From the NCBI GenBank assembly GCA_002897615.1, contig BDTX01000004.1:1-64000 (forward strand): DNA of 64,000 bases, written 5' to 3'. Position 1 is the stretch's first letter; each line of letters starts with the position of its first letter. A program made the position numbers and the translations under genes. Of the stretch, positions 45,555 to 54,997 are shown piece by piece. The notes beneath the pieces were generated by a model. The model worked only from the letters and a program-made list of their open reading frames with translations. It was not told the DNA's origin and ran no database searches. The stretch comes from a bacterium BMS3Bbin14 (GTDB taxonomy: Bacteria; Desulfobacterota; Desulfobulbia; Desulfobulbales; Desulfobulbaceae).

Positions 45555-46550
45555 TTACTGCATACTGTCCAGGTGTTTCCTGGCAGTTGCGGCCTCCGGG
45601 CTTTTCGGGTATTCCGCCAGCAATTTTTTGTAGATGATTTTTGCCGTTTCACGGTCAGTGAGCTTTTCAAAGGAGATACCCTGCTTCAACAGCGCTGTCG
45701 GAGTCCGCCGGTTTTTGGCATGATTCGAAATAACCTTCTGGTAATCCAGGATTGCCAGGTCATACTCGCCCCGCGCGAAGAGACATTCACCCATGAAAAA
45801 AAGCGTTTCCGCCGCCTTGTCACCTTTGGGATGCCCGGCGAGCACCTGTTCAAAGGTCTTGTAGGCATCCGCATACTTCTTGGCCCGGTATTGTTTCATG
45901 GCCCGGCTGAACAGGTCCATTCCGCGCACCGGCGGCGCGGTTGCGGCGGCGCGATTCTGTCGCGGCGAACCCTTCGCGGTTGGCGCAACGCCGGCTGGCG
46001 CGGCCTTTCGTCGTCCCGCAACCTTGACTTTCCGCCCGGCCGGCACGATGTTGACAACGCCGCCGGCCGCGGTCGCCGCCATGACCGTCCGCTGTCTTGC
46101 CTCTTCCGCCCGCCGTGCTGCCGCCTGCGCCCGCTCTTCGGCTGCCCGGATCCGGGCCTGGCTCAGTCTGCCGACTTTGAACGCCAGGCGGTCAAGTCGT
46201 TCCTCGATGAGCTTAAAGCGCTGTTGGTTTTTCGCCTGGTATTTTTCAACCGTTGACTGCAGGGCGGCCAGGTTTTCCTTTGACTGTTCCCGGAACAGAG
46301 TCTCCTGGTGAGCGTTTTCCTCCAGCGAGCCGCGCAGTTGTAACACATCATTCTGTATCGCGTCGATCCGGCTGAGGGAACCGGCCTGCCGTTTCTGTAT
46401 CGTGCTCACGGTCGTACTCTTGATATCCTCCACCTTCTGGTTGACCGCCCGGAGCTGATAACTTAAATTCTGCACCGCATCCTGGCTAGCACACTGGCAG
46501 AGCAAAAAAACAGAACAACCCGCAACAACCAGATTCCTTATACGTTTCAT
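45555..46550 (-). CDS. cpoB: Tol-Pal system protein CpoB (YbgF)
   Basis: A 331-residue periplasmic protein: lipoprotein-like signal (FLLCQCAS), an N-terminal coiled-coil (about 25-140) and a C-terminal TPR array (about 210-325, FSRAMKQYRAKKYADAYKTF). This matches CpoB, which coordinates peptidoglycan synthesis with Tol-dependent outer-membrane constriction. It follows tolB after a 151-base gap with no pal gene in between. The linker (about 145-205) is Ala/Arg-rich. Confidence 0.88.
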   Translation of the reverse strand: MKRIRNLVVAGCSVFLLCQCASQDAVQNLSYQLRAVNQKVEDIKSTTVSTIQKRQAGSLSRIDAIQNDVLQLRGSLEENAHQETLFREQSKENLAALQSTVEKYQAKNQQRFKLIEERLDRLAFKVGRLSQARIRAAEERAQAAARRAEEARQRTVMAATAAGGVVNIVPAGRKVKVAGRRKAAPAGVAPTAKGSPRQNRAAATAPPVRGMDLFSRAMKQYRAKKYADAYKTFEQVLAGHPKGDKAAETLFFMGECLFARGEYDLAILDYQKVISNHAKNRRTPTALLKQGISFEKLTDRETAKIIYKKLLAEYPKSPEAATARKHLDSMQ

Positions 46551-46701
46551 TGACGCCCCTTTTTCAAGTCCTTGCTTATCATGTTTTGAATATCAAGAAA
46601 ACCGTGTTTCTGTTTTTGTCTCACTCACGCACGCCCCTTTATTTCGTAACTCATCACCGGATATATAACTAGGCGGTTTCACGTACTCAATCGCGCTTAC
46701 T

Positions 46702-48045
46702 TTATTTCGGCCGGCAGGACCACTGCGGATACGATTGATTGCCCTTCAGGTGAAACAGGACCCGCAGTCCCCTGCCGTCCGCAAAAATCGCATACAACTG
46801 CTGTTTATCTCCCAGACGCCGGGAAAGCGCTATCTGTTTACCGTCCGGCGACCAGGTCGGTGATTCAAATTCACCTGGGCCGGAAGTCACCTGCCGGGGC
46901 GGCGCAGTGCCGGCAGGATCAATGGTGAAAATCTGGTGATGACCATTTATACGACCGGTATAGGCGATCAGATTCCCTTTCGGCGACCAGCATGGTTCCG
47001 TATTTTCATTGCCCTGAAAGGTGAGGCGCCGCGTCCGGTGGTTTTTCATGTCCATGATATATATTTGGGGAGTACCGCTGCGGTCGGAGACAAAGGCAAT
47101 GGATTTGCCGTCCGGCGCCCAGGTCGCGGAGACATTTATTCCTTCCCGGGAAGTAAGACGTTTGAGAATCCTGCCCTGCCGGTCGATAATATAGAGGTCC
47201 GGGTTGCCGTCCTTGCTGAGCGTCACGATCATGGTCTTGCCGTCCGGCGCCCAGGCCGGGGCCAGGTTCATGCCCGGGCGGCGGGAGATGGCCCTGGTGA
47301 TCTTGTTCTGCGACAAATCGGTAACATAGAGATTCTGGTTGCCCGTGTGGTAGGAGGAATAGGCCAGGTAGCGGCCATCCGGAGAAAAACGCGGCGACAC
47401 GACAAGATGACGATTGCGGGTCACCTGGCGCAGCTTCAGGCCCAGGACATCGCTGATATACGCTTCCTTGTAGCCGGTCGCATCGGAGATAAAGGCTATC
47501 CTGGTCCGGCTGATCCCCGGCTCGCCGGTGAATTCCTTAATCAGGGAATCGCACAGCATGAGGACCATTTCGTCCTGTTGTTTGACCGAGCCCCGGTAGC
47601 GGCGGCCGACAAGCATCTTGTCCTGGGTCACGTCGAGGAGCCGTCCCTCTATCATCATGCCGGATGCCGTGGTTTCATAGTGCCCCAGGATCACATAATC
47701 GACCCCGAGAGATTTCCAGTCGGCGTCCTGCCGGTCCCCGTAACGCTCGGGGGCCATTATCTTGATAAAACCATGAAATTCCAGACCGCGGGCCAGGAGT
47801 TTCGCCATGGCCCGGCCCTTTGCCCGGTCCTGGCCGGGCGCCGATGAATTGACAAACGAGGGCACCGCCACCATGACTTTACGCATGTTCGAGGCCGTAA
47901 GGTCAAGATAGACCAGCTCGGCCCGGGCTGACAGTACGCTGCCGCAGATGAGCAGCAAAAGACAGAAAACCGTGCCGATTTGAATCGTCAGCCGATGGTG
48001 CCGTGGCCCGGACAGGCAATGTACTGGTTTCATATCATGACTCAT
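46702..48045 (-). CDS. tolB: TolB beta-propeller protein
   Basis: A 447-residue periplasmic protein. After a signal segment (about 20-42) comes an N-terminal alpha/beta domain, then a beta-propeller with repeated S-P-D-G-x-x and W-S/A-P-D/K-G blocks (SPDGRYLAYSS, APDGKSIAFVSD, SPKGNLIAYTG). TolB links TolA and Pal to constrict the outer membrane in division. An internal ATG at 48033 is the alternative start. It is the third-last gene of the tol cluster. Confidence 0.92.
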   Translation of the reverse strand: MSHDMKPVHCLSGPRHHRLTIQIGTVFCLLLLICGSVLSARAELVYLDLTASNMRKVMVAVPSFVNSSAPGQDRAKGRAMAKLLARGLEFHGFIKIMAPERYGDRQDADWKSLGVDYVILGHYETTASGMMIEGRLLDVTQDKMLVGRRYRGSVKQQDEMVLMLCDSLIKEFTGEPGISRTRIAFISDATGYKEAYISDVLGLKLRQVTRNRHLVVSPRFSPDGRYLAYSSYHTGNQNLYVTDLSQNKITRAISRRPGMNLAPAWAPDGKTMIVTLSKDGNPDLYIIDRQGRILKRLTSREGINVSATWAPDGKSIAFVSDRSGTPQIYIMDMKNHRTRRLTFQGNENTEPCWSPKGNLIAYTGRINGHHQIFTIDPAGTAPPRQVTSGPGEFESPTWSPDGKQIALSRRLGDKQQLYAIFADGRGLRVLFHLKGNQSYPQWSCRPK

Positions 48046-48061
48046 ATCAAAGAGAGATCAA

Positions 48062-48961
48062 TTAATTGGCGGTAACAAGTTCTCCCGGCCTGAAACGGAG
48101 GCCGACCTCGATGGATTGCTGCCGCATGAGGGGGGGGAAGCGCGGCATGGCATCGACGCTCTGGATCGTTTTCATAACAAATTGATCAAAAAAAGGATCC
48201 CGGGATTTTTTTTCAATATAGGTATTGGTAACCGTCCCGTCCCTGCGTATGGTCAGGATAACAACCATCTCAAGTCCATGCCGCCACTGGCGCATATCGG
48301 GCAGAACCCATAACCGCCGGATTTTATTATCGAGAGAGGCCAGGTACTGCCGAAACGCTATGGACTGGATCTGTTGTCTCCCGGCAGACGCCCGGCGGGA
48401 TTGACTGTTCTCCAGTGCTCCCGTATCGCGGAGCATGTCGGCCAGGGCCTTGCGGGCATTGATCGCGTCCAGCTCCGCCAGTTTTTCGTCGCGCCGGGCG
48501 GCGGCCAGGGCCTTTGCCCGCTCCCTTTTTTCCTGTTGCCGCCGCCGGCGTTCTTCGAGCCGCCTGGTATTCACGGCTACCTTGATTTTTCTGCTTAAAG
48601 GACGCAGGGAGATCGGTTTCGCCGGCAGGCCTTTGACCGATACCTTGGCCGGCTGCCGCCTGGCCACCTGGATTTTCGCCTTGACCGGTTTCGCCCTGGC
48701 AACGGGTTTCGCCCGTTTTCCAGGGACCGGCCGCGGGGCCGCCTTCTCCAGCCGGTTCGCGGCCGGCCTGGGCAGGGAAACAAGGTTGACCGTGATCACC
48801 TCGTTGAGAAGAGGTCGCCGGTGGATCAATGACGGCAAGGTGGCGGCCAGGGCAAAAACGACAATATGAAAGATCACGGCCACGGACAGGCCGACGGGCC
48901 AGAGCCATCTTCGATCAGCGTCCTCTTGCCGCAGAAAAAAAGCCGTATCGCTGAGACTCAC
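48062..48961 (-). CDS. tolA: TolA-like protein (TonB C-terminal domain)
   Basis: A 299-residue inner-membrane-anchored protein: one membrane helix (about 20-42), an extended Lys/Arg/Pro-rich central region (about 60-190, probably helical and periplasm-spanning), and a TonB/TolA C-terminal domain (about 205-295). The start appears to be a GTG (MSLSDTAFF), 22 bases after the tolR stop. The position between tolR and tolB supports TolA over a TonB of iron uptake. Confidence 0.85.
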   Translation of the reverse strand: MSLSDTAFFLRQEDADRRWLWPVGLSVAVIFHIVVFALAATLPSLIHRRPLLNEVITVNLVSLPRPAANRLEKAAPRPVPGKRAKPVARAKPVKAKIQVARRQPAKVSVKGLPAKPISLRPLSRKIKVAVNTRRLEERRRRQQEKRERAKALAAARRDEKLAELDAINARKALADMLRDTGALENSQSRRASAGRQQIQSIAFRQYLASLDNKIRRLWVLPDMRQWRHGLEMVVILTIRRDGTVTNTYIEKKSRDPFFDQFVMKTIQSVDAMPRFPPLMRQQSIEVGLRFRPGELVTAN

Positions 48962-48982
48962 TGCTTTCAGTACCGGATCCCC

Positions 48983-49402
48983 CTATTGCTCTTTATCGAA
49001 AGGTTGCGTAATCATGCCCAGTTTTGCAAACCCCGCCTGCTTGATATCGGTCATAATGGCGACAACCAGGCCGTAGGGCACCGCTTTATCGGCACGCAGG
49101 TAGACCGGGCGTTTCTTTTCCCCGGCAGCCATGGCGCCGAGCTGCTGCTTGAGCAGTGCCGAATTGACTCTGACCTTGCCGAGATAGATGGTCCCGTCCT
49201 TATCCAATGTAACAATAAGCGGTTCTACCTGTTGGCGCAGGGTCTTGGCCGTTGTCTCGGGCAAGGCGACCTCCAGGCCGTGGGTCATCATCGGTGCGGT
49301 TACCATAAAAATAATCAGCAGGACCAGCATGACATCAACAAGCGGTGTCACATTGATCTCGGCCATCAGGCCTCGCTGGCATTTACCTCCTATGGGCCCC
49401 AT
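48983..49402 (-). CDS. tolR: TolR/ExbD-type protein
   Basis: A 139-residue protein with one N-terminal helix and the functional Asp in [19 protein letters not shown]. The periplasmic domain carries [19 protein letters not shown]. TolR with TolQ uses the proton gradient to energise TolA. The start ATG may be preceded by a few codons of frame; the family often starts with a slightly longer N-terminus. Confidence 0.9.
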   Translation of the reverse strand: MGPIGGKCQRGLMAEINVTPLVDVMLVLLIIFMVTAPMMTHGLEVALPETTAKTLRQQVEPLIVTLDKDGTIYLGKVRVNSALLKQQLGAMAAGEKKRPVYLRADKAVPYGLVVAIMTDIKQAGFAKLGMITQPFDKEQ

Positions 49403-49488
49403 TTCGCTGACTTTTTCACCTCTTGTTGAATTTTTTTATTTTTGACGGACTCGTAAGAAGTCCCCTGCTTGGTCATTTTTGTAACTGT

Positions 49489-50187
49489 TCATTGCGCCCG
49501 GGTCAGGATATCGCGTTCAATAAGATTGAGAAAATCCGTTGAAAAGTGCTCGATATCCGAATCGAATTCCGACAGTTTGTTGGCAAAAAAATTATAAGAG
49601 ATAACCGCGGGAATGGCAACCGCCAAGCCGGCGGCGGTGGCGACAAGGGCCTCCGAAATACCCGGAGCCACAACGGCAAGTGATGCCGACCCCCGCATGC
49701 CGATGTCCTGAAATGATGACATGATGCCCCAGACGGTGCCGAACAGCCCGATAAAGGGAGCCGCGCTGCCGGTGGTGGCCAGGAAAGGCAGCGAGCGGCC
49801 CAGCCGGTCAATCTCGAAAATATGGGCCTTGCGCAGGGACCGCTTCAGGTTGTCAAGCGTGGCCAGCCGCATATCCAGGGTCTCCAGCTCGGGGTCCTGA
49901 TGTTCCCTGGCGGTGCTGAGTTTTTTCAACTCGTGAAAACCGGAGACAAAAACTGCGGCCTCGGGACTGAGGGTATATTCCTTGGCCGAATCGTATGCCT
50001 CGTTGAGAGTCTTGCTGGCCCAGAATTGATCGAGGAACTCCTCGGAATTCTGCCGCACCCGTCTGAACATCAGCTGCTTCATGATAATGATACTCCAGGA
50101 AACAACGGAAAAGAACAGCAGGATCAGCATGACGGTCTTGACCATAAGGCCGGTATGGATCATCATCGCAACAAGAGAGACATTCAC
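49489..50187 (-). CDS. tolQ: TolQ/ExbB-type proton channel protein
   Basis: A 232-residue membrane protein with three helices (about 13-38, 128-152, 165-190) and the MotA/TolQ/ExbB core (FLATTGSAAPFIGLFGTVWGI and AVVAPGISEALVATAAGLAVAIPA). It forms the energy-transducing complex with TolR. It is the first gene of the tol cluster; the promoter should lie in the upstream spacer. Confidence 0.93.
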   Translation of the reverse strand: MNVSLVAMMIHTGLMVKTVMLILLFFSVVSWSIIIMKQLMFRRVRQNSEEFLDQFWASKTLNEAYDSAKEYTLSPEAAVFVSGFHELKKLSTAREHQDPELETLDMRLATLDNLKRSLRKAHIFEIDRLGRSLPFLATTGSAAPFIGLFGTVWGIMSSFQDIGMRGSASLAVVAPGISEALVATAAGLAVAIPAVISYNFFANKLSEFDSDIEHFSTDFLNLIERDILTRAQ

Positions 50188-50707
50188 GGGGCGGGTTCCT
50201 TTTTCACCATTGGTTATTCACATCAGAGTATCGAGGGGCACGGCCTGCTGAGTCCACCACTGCTCATTTTACTCCTCGTGGGATGGAGGCCGGTTTCACT
50301 CTCTACGCTTCAGGCTCATTTTGTCGGAGACCGAAACAGGATTTTCACGCCCACACACCGTGCAGGCCGCCCAGACGGGCAATCATGCCAACGGCCTGTC
50401 GGTCAGGCTAAATCGCCGCGGTACAGGCAATGAAGACCTCAATGAGGGAAGCTCCCGGCAAACGACAATTTCTCTTTTCGCCCGGCCGGGTTTTTTCTCC
50501 GGGGTTTTCGGGAAAGATACCGGAACGGCATCCATCGCTGATTAACTTTTCACTGAAATACGATAACTGAAAATTATAATTCTGTCGACCTTGTTTTACA
50601 GATAGTGTACTTATTTTATCCATATAAAAGGGCCGGGCCGACCCCGGTTGCCGACCCGCCGACAGTTGACAATTCAACAATTATATCAGTAAGTATGGAG
50701 AGCGAAC
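50188..50707. other. Divergent intergenic region between tolQ and the TrxR-like gene
   Basis: 520 bases without a convincing gene. Short open frames on both strands show no family pattern. It should contain the divergent promoters of the tol cluster and of the flavoprotein gene; only a lone TTGACA (near 50667) and the GGAG ribosome site (50697) are noticeable. Confidence 0.45.
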
Positions 50708-51625
50708 ATGACAGAGAGGACCTACGACGTCGTTATTATCGGGGCCGGCGCGGCCGGTATTCAGGCGGCCATCCATGCGTCAAGAAAAAAAACAGATGTC
50801 CTGATGCTCGGTCGTATTGAAAACAGTGCCCTGTATACGGCCCATATTGAAAACTACGCCTTTCTTGACGGCGTCAGGGCCGGCCGGGACCTGCTGGAGA
50901 CAGGCCTGGCCCAGGTGAAAAGATTCGGCACCGAGGTTTCGCCCGAAGATGTCCTGCTCATCGCCCCGCAGGATGGCCTGTTTCACCTCGAACTGGAAAG
51001 CGGCAACAAGATTGCCGCCCGGACGATTATCTTTGCCATGGGCGTGTCCAAGAAAAAACTCGGCGTCCCCGGGGAAAAGGAGTTTGCCGGCCGGGGTGTC
51101 AGTTACTGCGTGGACTGTGACGCCAACTTTTACCGGGGCGCGACAGTGGCGGTGGCCGGCAACCGCAGTGCGGCGGTGGACGGAGCCCTGACCCTGCTGG
51201 GCTATGCCGATAAGGTTTACCTGGTTACCCGGGGACTTGATATTTCAGCGAATCTGATGAAACGCCTGCAGGAAAGCACTGTTGAAATTATCGACAAAAA
51301 CTGGATCAAGGCCATTGAGGGTGAAAACGCGGCAACTACCCTGCGGCTTGAGAACGGCGACAGCCTGGATGTTGACGGCGTCTTCATCGAGATCGGCTCC
51401 AAAAGCGCCATTGAACTGGCCACCCAGGCCGGGGTCCAGCTTGACATGGAAACTTTTAAATATATTGATACCAACCGCCGCCAGGAGACCAATATTCCAG
51501 GCATCTACGCGGCCGGTGATATTGCCGGCCCTCCCTTCCAGATGGCCAAGGCGGTCGGCGAAGGCTGTGTCGCCGGCATGGCGGCGGCAACCTATGCCGG
51601 CAAACTGAAAAGGCATCGAGACTAA
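50708..51625 (+). CDS. Thioredoxin-reductase-like flavoprotein
   Basis: A 305-residue FAD-dependent disulfide reductase of the TrxB fold. FAD motif VIIGAGAAG at residues 9-17, redox pair Cys134-Val-Asp-Cys137 (YCVDCDAN) and the terminal FAD block IPGIYAAGDIAG. The second nucleotide domain is unusual: the GGGDSA segment reads AGNRSAA (150-156), and the HRR-x-x-x-R NADPH phosphate-binding motif is absent (LVTRGLDIS instead). It may use NADH, ferredoxin or another donor. A thioredoxin partner gene is not adjacent. Confidence 0.85.
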   Translation: MTERTYDVVIIGAGAAGIQAAIHASRKKTDVLMLGRIENSALYTAHIENYAFLDGVRAGRDLLETGLAQVKRFGTEVSPEDVLLIAPQDGLFHLELESGNKIAARTIIFAMGVSKKKLGVPGEKEFAGRGVSYCVDCDANFYRGATVAVAGNRSAAVDGALTLLGYADKVYLVTRGLDISANLMKRLQESTVEIIDKNWIKAIEGENAATTLRLENGDSLDVDGVFIEIGSKSAIELATQAGVQLDMETFKYIDTNRRQETNIPGIYAAGDIAGPPFQMAKAVGEGCVAGMAAATYAGKLKRHRD

Positions 51626-51655
51626 TCATTCCATATCCTCTGCCGGTCTCAAGAC

Positions 51656-53095
51656 TCACAGGAGTTTCAATTTTTCAAGCTGCTTAAGCAATTTTTTCGC
51701 TTCGTTCCGCAGAGGGGCGGGGACGCTCTTGTTATCTTTTGACTGGTTCAGATACTGCCCGGCGAACTTGATTTTACCTTCATAAAGATAATATTTACCA
51801 AGATAGAAATAACTTGTGCCCGTCATTCCCTCCTTTTCCTTGATCCGGCCAAGGTCATAGTAGACCTTGGCGTATTCGGGCATGGCCCGGGCGACCTTGT
51901 CATACAATTGTTCGGCGGCCTTGATCTCGCCTTTCTTCTCCAGAACCCGGGCCAGGTTGATGGCGGCATACATGTCGTCCGGGTTCCGGTCGGCGGCCTG
52001 ACTCAACAGGATATAGGCCCGGTCAAGGTCTCCCGAATTCAGGTACATCACCCCGGTATCCACCTCCAGGATGGACCGGTCCGGATACTGCTTGCGGACC
52101 AGGGCCATATCCTTCAGGGCCTTCTTGAAATTCAACCCCTGCGCCTCAAGCAGGGCGAGGCCGTAGGTCGCCATGGCCGACTGCTCCCGGTTTTTGCTTG
52201 ATGCCAGACTATTGGTGAAGTATATCCGCGCCTTCTGCGGATCATTGCCGGCCACGAATACCCGGCTCTTCATGCGCAGGAATGCAAAGTTATCCGTTTT
52301 TATGTAATGGTTCTTTTCCCCCCTGGCCTTTTGCAGATTGATCAGCGACTGAACATAGTCAAGCCTGGCCTCGGGATTGGGATGGGTCTGCAGGTAGGGC
52401 GGGATATGGCCCATACTGTAGCGGGAGATCCGGCGCATGGTTTTCAGCATATCGACCATGGCCTCGGGATTGCGGTGCAGCTTGTTCATCCAGTCAAAAG
52501 AAAGCCTGTCGGCCTGCTCTTCATCTTCACGGCTGAAGTGGAGATCCACGGCCTGGCCGGCGGCCACAAAACCGGTAAACAACCCCTGAGCCAGGGCGGG
52601 GTCACCAAGCGCCAGGCTGGCCATGCCCAAGGCCATGGAGATGGCGCTAACCTTGGCGTTCTTTTCTGAACCGCTGGCTATGTGCCGACTGACCACATGG
52701 CCGATTTCGTGGGCCATGACACTGACCAGTTCATCCTCATTCTGCATGGTCTCGATCAGGCCGGTATAAAAAAAGACCAACCCCGCCGGCGCGGCAAAGG
52801 CGTTGAACTGATCACTCTGCACCACAAAAAAATGATACTTGAAATACTGCGGCCCGGCTACGGCCAGAATCTCCTGGCCCAGGTTGTTCATATACTGCGA
52901 GATATCCGGATCATCGAGAAGGTGAAACCGGGTCCTGATTTGATAGAGAAGTTTCTGGCCGATCTCGCGTTCCTCGCCGATGGTCATGGCCCTGGCCGCG
53001 GGCGGCCCGACCATCATCCGGCCGGCGACAAGCACCAGGCAGAGAAAGAGGGCAACCAGGCCCCGGCCGTGGTGTTTCAACTTCACTCCGTGCAT
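51656..53095 (-). CDS. M48 family metalloprotease with TPRs (BepA-like)
   Basis: A roughly 480-residue periplasmic protease. Signal peptide at about 1-36; zinc motif HEIGH in VSVMAHEIGHVVSRH with a third ligand Glu in the DEEQAD block downstream; then TPR repeats (about 250-470). This is the BepA/YfgC arrangement, which quality-controls outer-membrane proteins such as LptD and BAM. The open frame extends to 53281, but the ATG at 53095 gives a classical signal peptide and is preferred. It is oriented convergently with the flavoprotein gene. Confidence 0.87.
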   Translation of the reverse strand: MHGVKLKHHGRGLVALFLCLVLVAGRMMVGPPAARAMTIGEEREIGQKLLYQIRTRFHLLDDPDISQYMNNLGQEILAVAGPQYFKYHFFVVQSDQFNAFAAPAGLVFFYTGLIETMQNEDELVSVMAHEIGHVVSRHIASGSEKNAKVSAISMALGMASLALGDPALAQGLFTGFVAAGQAVDLHFSREDEEQADRLSFDWMNKLHRNPEAMVDMLKTMRRISRYSMGHIPPYLQTHPNPEARLDYVQSLINLQKARGEKNHYIKTDNFAFLRMKSRVFVAGNDPQKARIYFTNSLASSKNREQSAMATYGLALLEAQGLNFKKALKDMALVRKQYPDRSILEVDTGVMYLNSGDLDRAYILLSQAADRNPDDMYAAINLARVLEKKGEIKAAEQLYDKVARAMPEYAKVYYDLGRIKEKEGMTGTSYFYLGKYYLYEGKIKFAGQYLNQSKDNKSVPAPLRNEAKKLLKQLEKLKLL

Positions 53096-53368
53096 AATAT
53101 ATTTCCAGCCTCCCGGTAACGGCCCCAGCCGTGGTGTCTTAATCGGATTTATGCGAATATGCGTCAGTTCCATGGTAACAATAGTTCCTGGATGCCAGAC
53201 AGGCAAGGTGCAAGTCGGAAAGAGGAAAAATCGCAACAGTTCAGTGACCAGGCAAAAAGACCGTTCCCGGCCGGACACCATCTAACGGTTGCCGTTCACC
53301 CGTGCATAGAGTAAAAAAAACTATTCACAAACATGTTACGTAAGGCGCAAGGAGACAACATACAATTC

Positions 53369-54994
53369 ATGGCCCCCCTTCTGAAAATCACGGATCTGTC
53401 GCTGACGTTTTTAAACGATCAGGACCCTGAAGGGGAGAATCCCGTTCTCACCGATGTCTGCCTGGAACTCAATCACGGTGCAACCCACGCCCTGGTCGGC
53501 GAATCCGGTTCCGGAAAGTCGGTCACCGCCCTGTCGATCCTCAGACTGCTGGAAGAGAGCTCCAGGGTGCGCACCAGCGGCCGCATCGTCTTTGACGGCC
53601 GGGACATCCTCTCTCTGAATCAAAAGGAACTGCGCCGGATCCGGGGCGACAGGATCGCCATGATCTTCCAGGAGCCGATGACCTCGCTCAACCCGGTGTA
53701 CACCATCGGCAGCCAACTGCAGGAATCACTGCTGCTGCACCGGGGAATGAATAAGAGCGAGGCCAGGGCCAAGGCCATCCGGCTCCTGGGGCGAACCGGC
53801 GTCAGCCAGCCCGAATACCGCATCGACTCCTATCCCCACCAGCTCTCCGGCGGCCAGCGGCAAAGGGTGATGATTGCCATGGCCCTGGCCTGCCGGCCCG
53901 ACCTGCTGATCGCCGATGAGCCGACCACCGCCCTTGATGTCAGCATCCAGGACCAGATCCTCGCCCTGATCAAGGATATCCAGCAGGAATACAACATGGC
54001 GGTCCTGCTCATTACTCACGACCTGACCATGGTCCACAAGATCGCCGAGACCGTGTCCATCATGCAGCAGGGCCGGATTGTTGAACAGGGCCGGACAACG
54101 ACCATTTTCCAGGCGCCCCGGCACCCCTACACCAAACACCTCCTCGATTCCGTCCCCAGCGGCACCCCGCTGCCCTGCAAAGACGGCCCCGATCTCATCA
54201 CCCTGAGTCATCTCCGGTGTGAATTTGTTTTGAAATCAGCGGGGAACGGCCTTTTTAAACGAAAGAAAACCGTGATCAAGGCCGTGGACGACGTCAGCCT
54301 TCATGTCCGGCAGGGAACAACGCTGGGGATTGTCGGCGAATCGGGCTCGGGGAAGACGACGCTCGGCCAGTGCCTGCTCAAGCTGAACAACAGCACCGGC
54401 ACGATCACTTACCACCGTCCTGACGGCGACATCCTGCTCTCCAGCCTGTCAACCGGCCGCATGCGCCCCCTGAGGCGGGAGTTGCAGATCGTTTTCCAGG
54501 ATCCCTATTCCTCCCTGTCCCCGCGGCTGTCCGTGGAGCAGATCATCGGCGAAGGACTGAAGGTCCACAAAATCGGTAAAAACAGGGCCGAACGCCGGCA
54601 GATGGTGGAACAGACGCTGGCCGAGGTGGAACTCACCCCGGACCTGATCAACCGCTTTCCCCACGAATTTTCAGGCGGCCAGCGGCAGCGTATCGCCATT
54701 GCCCGGGCCCTGATTCTCAAACCGAAACTGCTGATCCTGGACGAACCGACCAGCGCCCTGGACATGACCATCCAGGCGCAGATCATTGTCCTGCTGCAAC
54801 AACTGCAGCAGCGGCACGGCCTGACCTACATCTTCATTACCCACGACCTCCGGGTCATCCGCTGCCTGGCCCACGACCTGGTGATCATGCGGCACGGACG
54901 GATAGTGGAGAGCGGTCCGGCCGCCGATATTTTTGCCGCGCCCGGGCATGAGTACACCCGGCGGCTCTTCCGGGCCGCCTTCCACGTAGCCTGA
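53369..54994 (+). CDS. Double-ATPase oligopeptide ABC transporter subunit (YejF/GsiA type)
   Basis: Two complete ABC ATPase domains in one chain of about 541 residues. Each has Walker A GESGSGK, signature LSGGQRQR or FSGGQRQR, and Walker [10 protein letters not shown] or LLILDEPT, plus the H-loop ITHDL. Both have the oligopeptide C-terminal extension ([16 protein letters not shown]). They power uptake of peptides or related solutes through an Opp/Yej-type permease that is not in the window. The preferred start is MAPLLKITD (53369); the frame begins at 53333. Confidence 0.92.
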   Translation: MAPLLKITDLSLTFLNDQDPEGENPVLTDVCLELNHGATHALVGESGSGKSVTALSILRLLEESSRVRTSGRIVFDGRDILSLNQKELRRIRGDRIAMIFQEPMTSLNPVYTIGSQLQESLLLHRGMNKSEARAKAIRLLGRTGVSQPEYRIDSYPHQLSGGQRQRVMIAMALACRPDLLIADEPTTALDVSIQDQILALIKDIQQEYNMAVLLITHDLTMVHKIAETVSIMQQGRIVEQGRTTTIFQAPRHPYTKHLLDSVPSGTPLPCKDGPDLITLSHLRCEFVLKSAGNGLFKRKKTVIKAVDDVSLHVRQGTTLGIVGESGSGKTTLGQCLLKLNNSTGTITYHRPDGDILLSSLSTGRMRPLRRELQIVFQDPYSSLSPRLSVEQIIGEGLKVHKIGKNRAERRQMVEQTLAEVELTPDLINRFPHEFSGGQRQRIAIARALILKPKLLILDEPTSALDMTIQAQIIVLLQQLQQRHGLTYIFITHDLRVIRCLAHDLVIMRHGRIVESGPAADIFAAPGHEYTRRLFRAAFHVA

Positions 54995-54997
54995 TCC

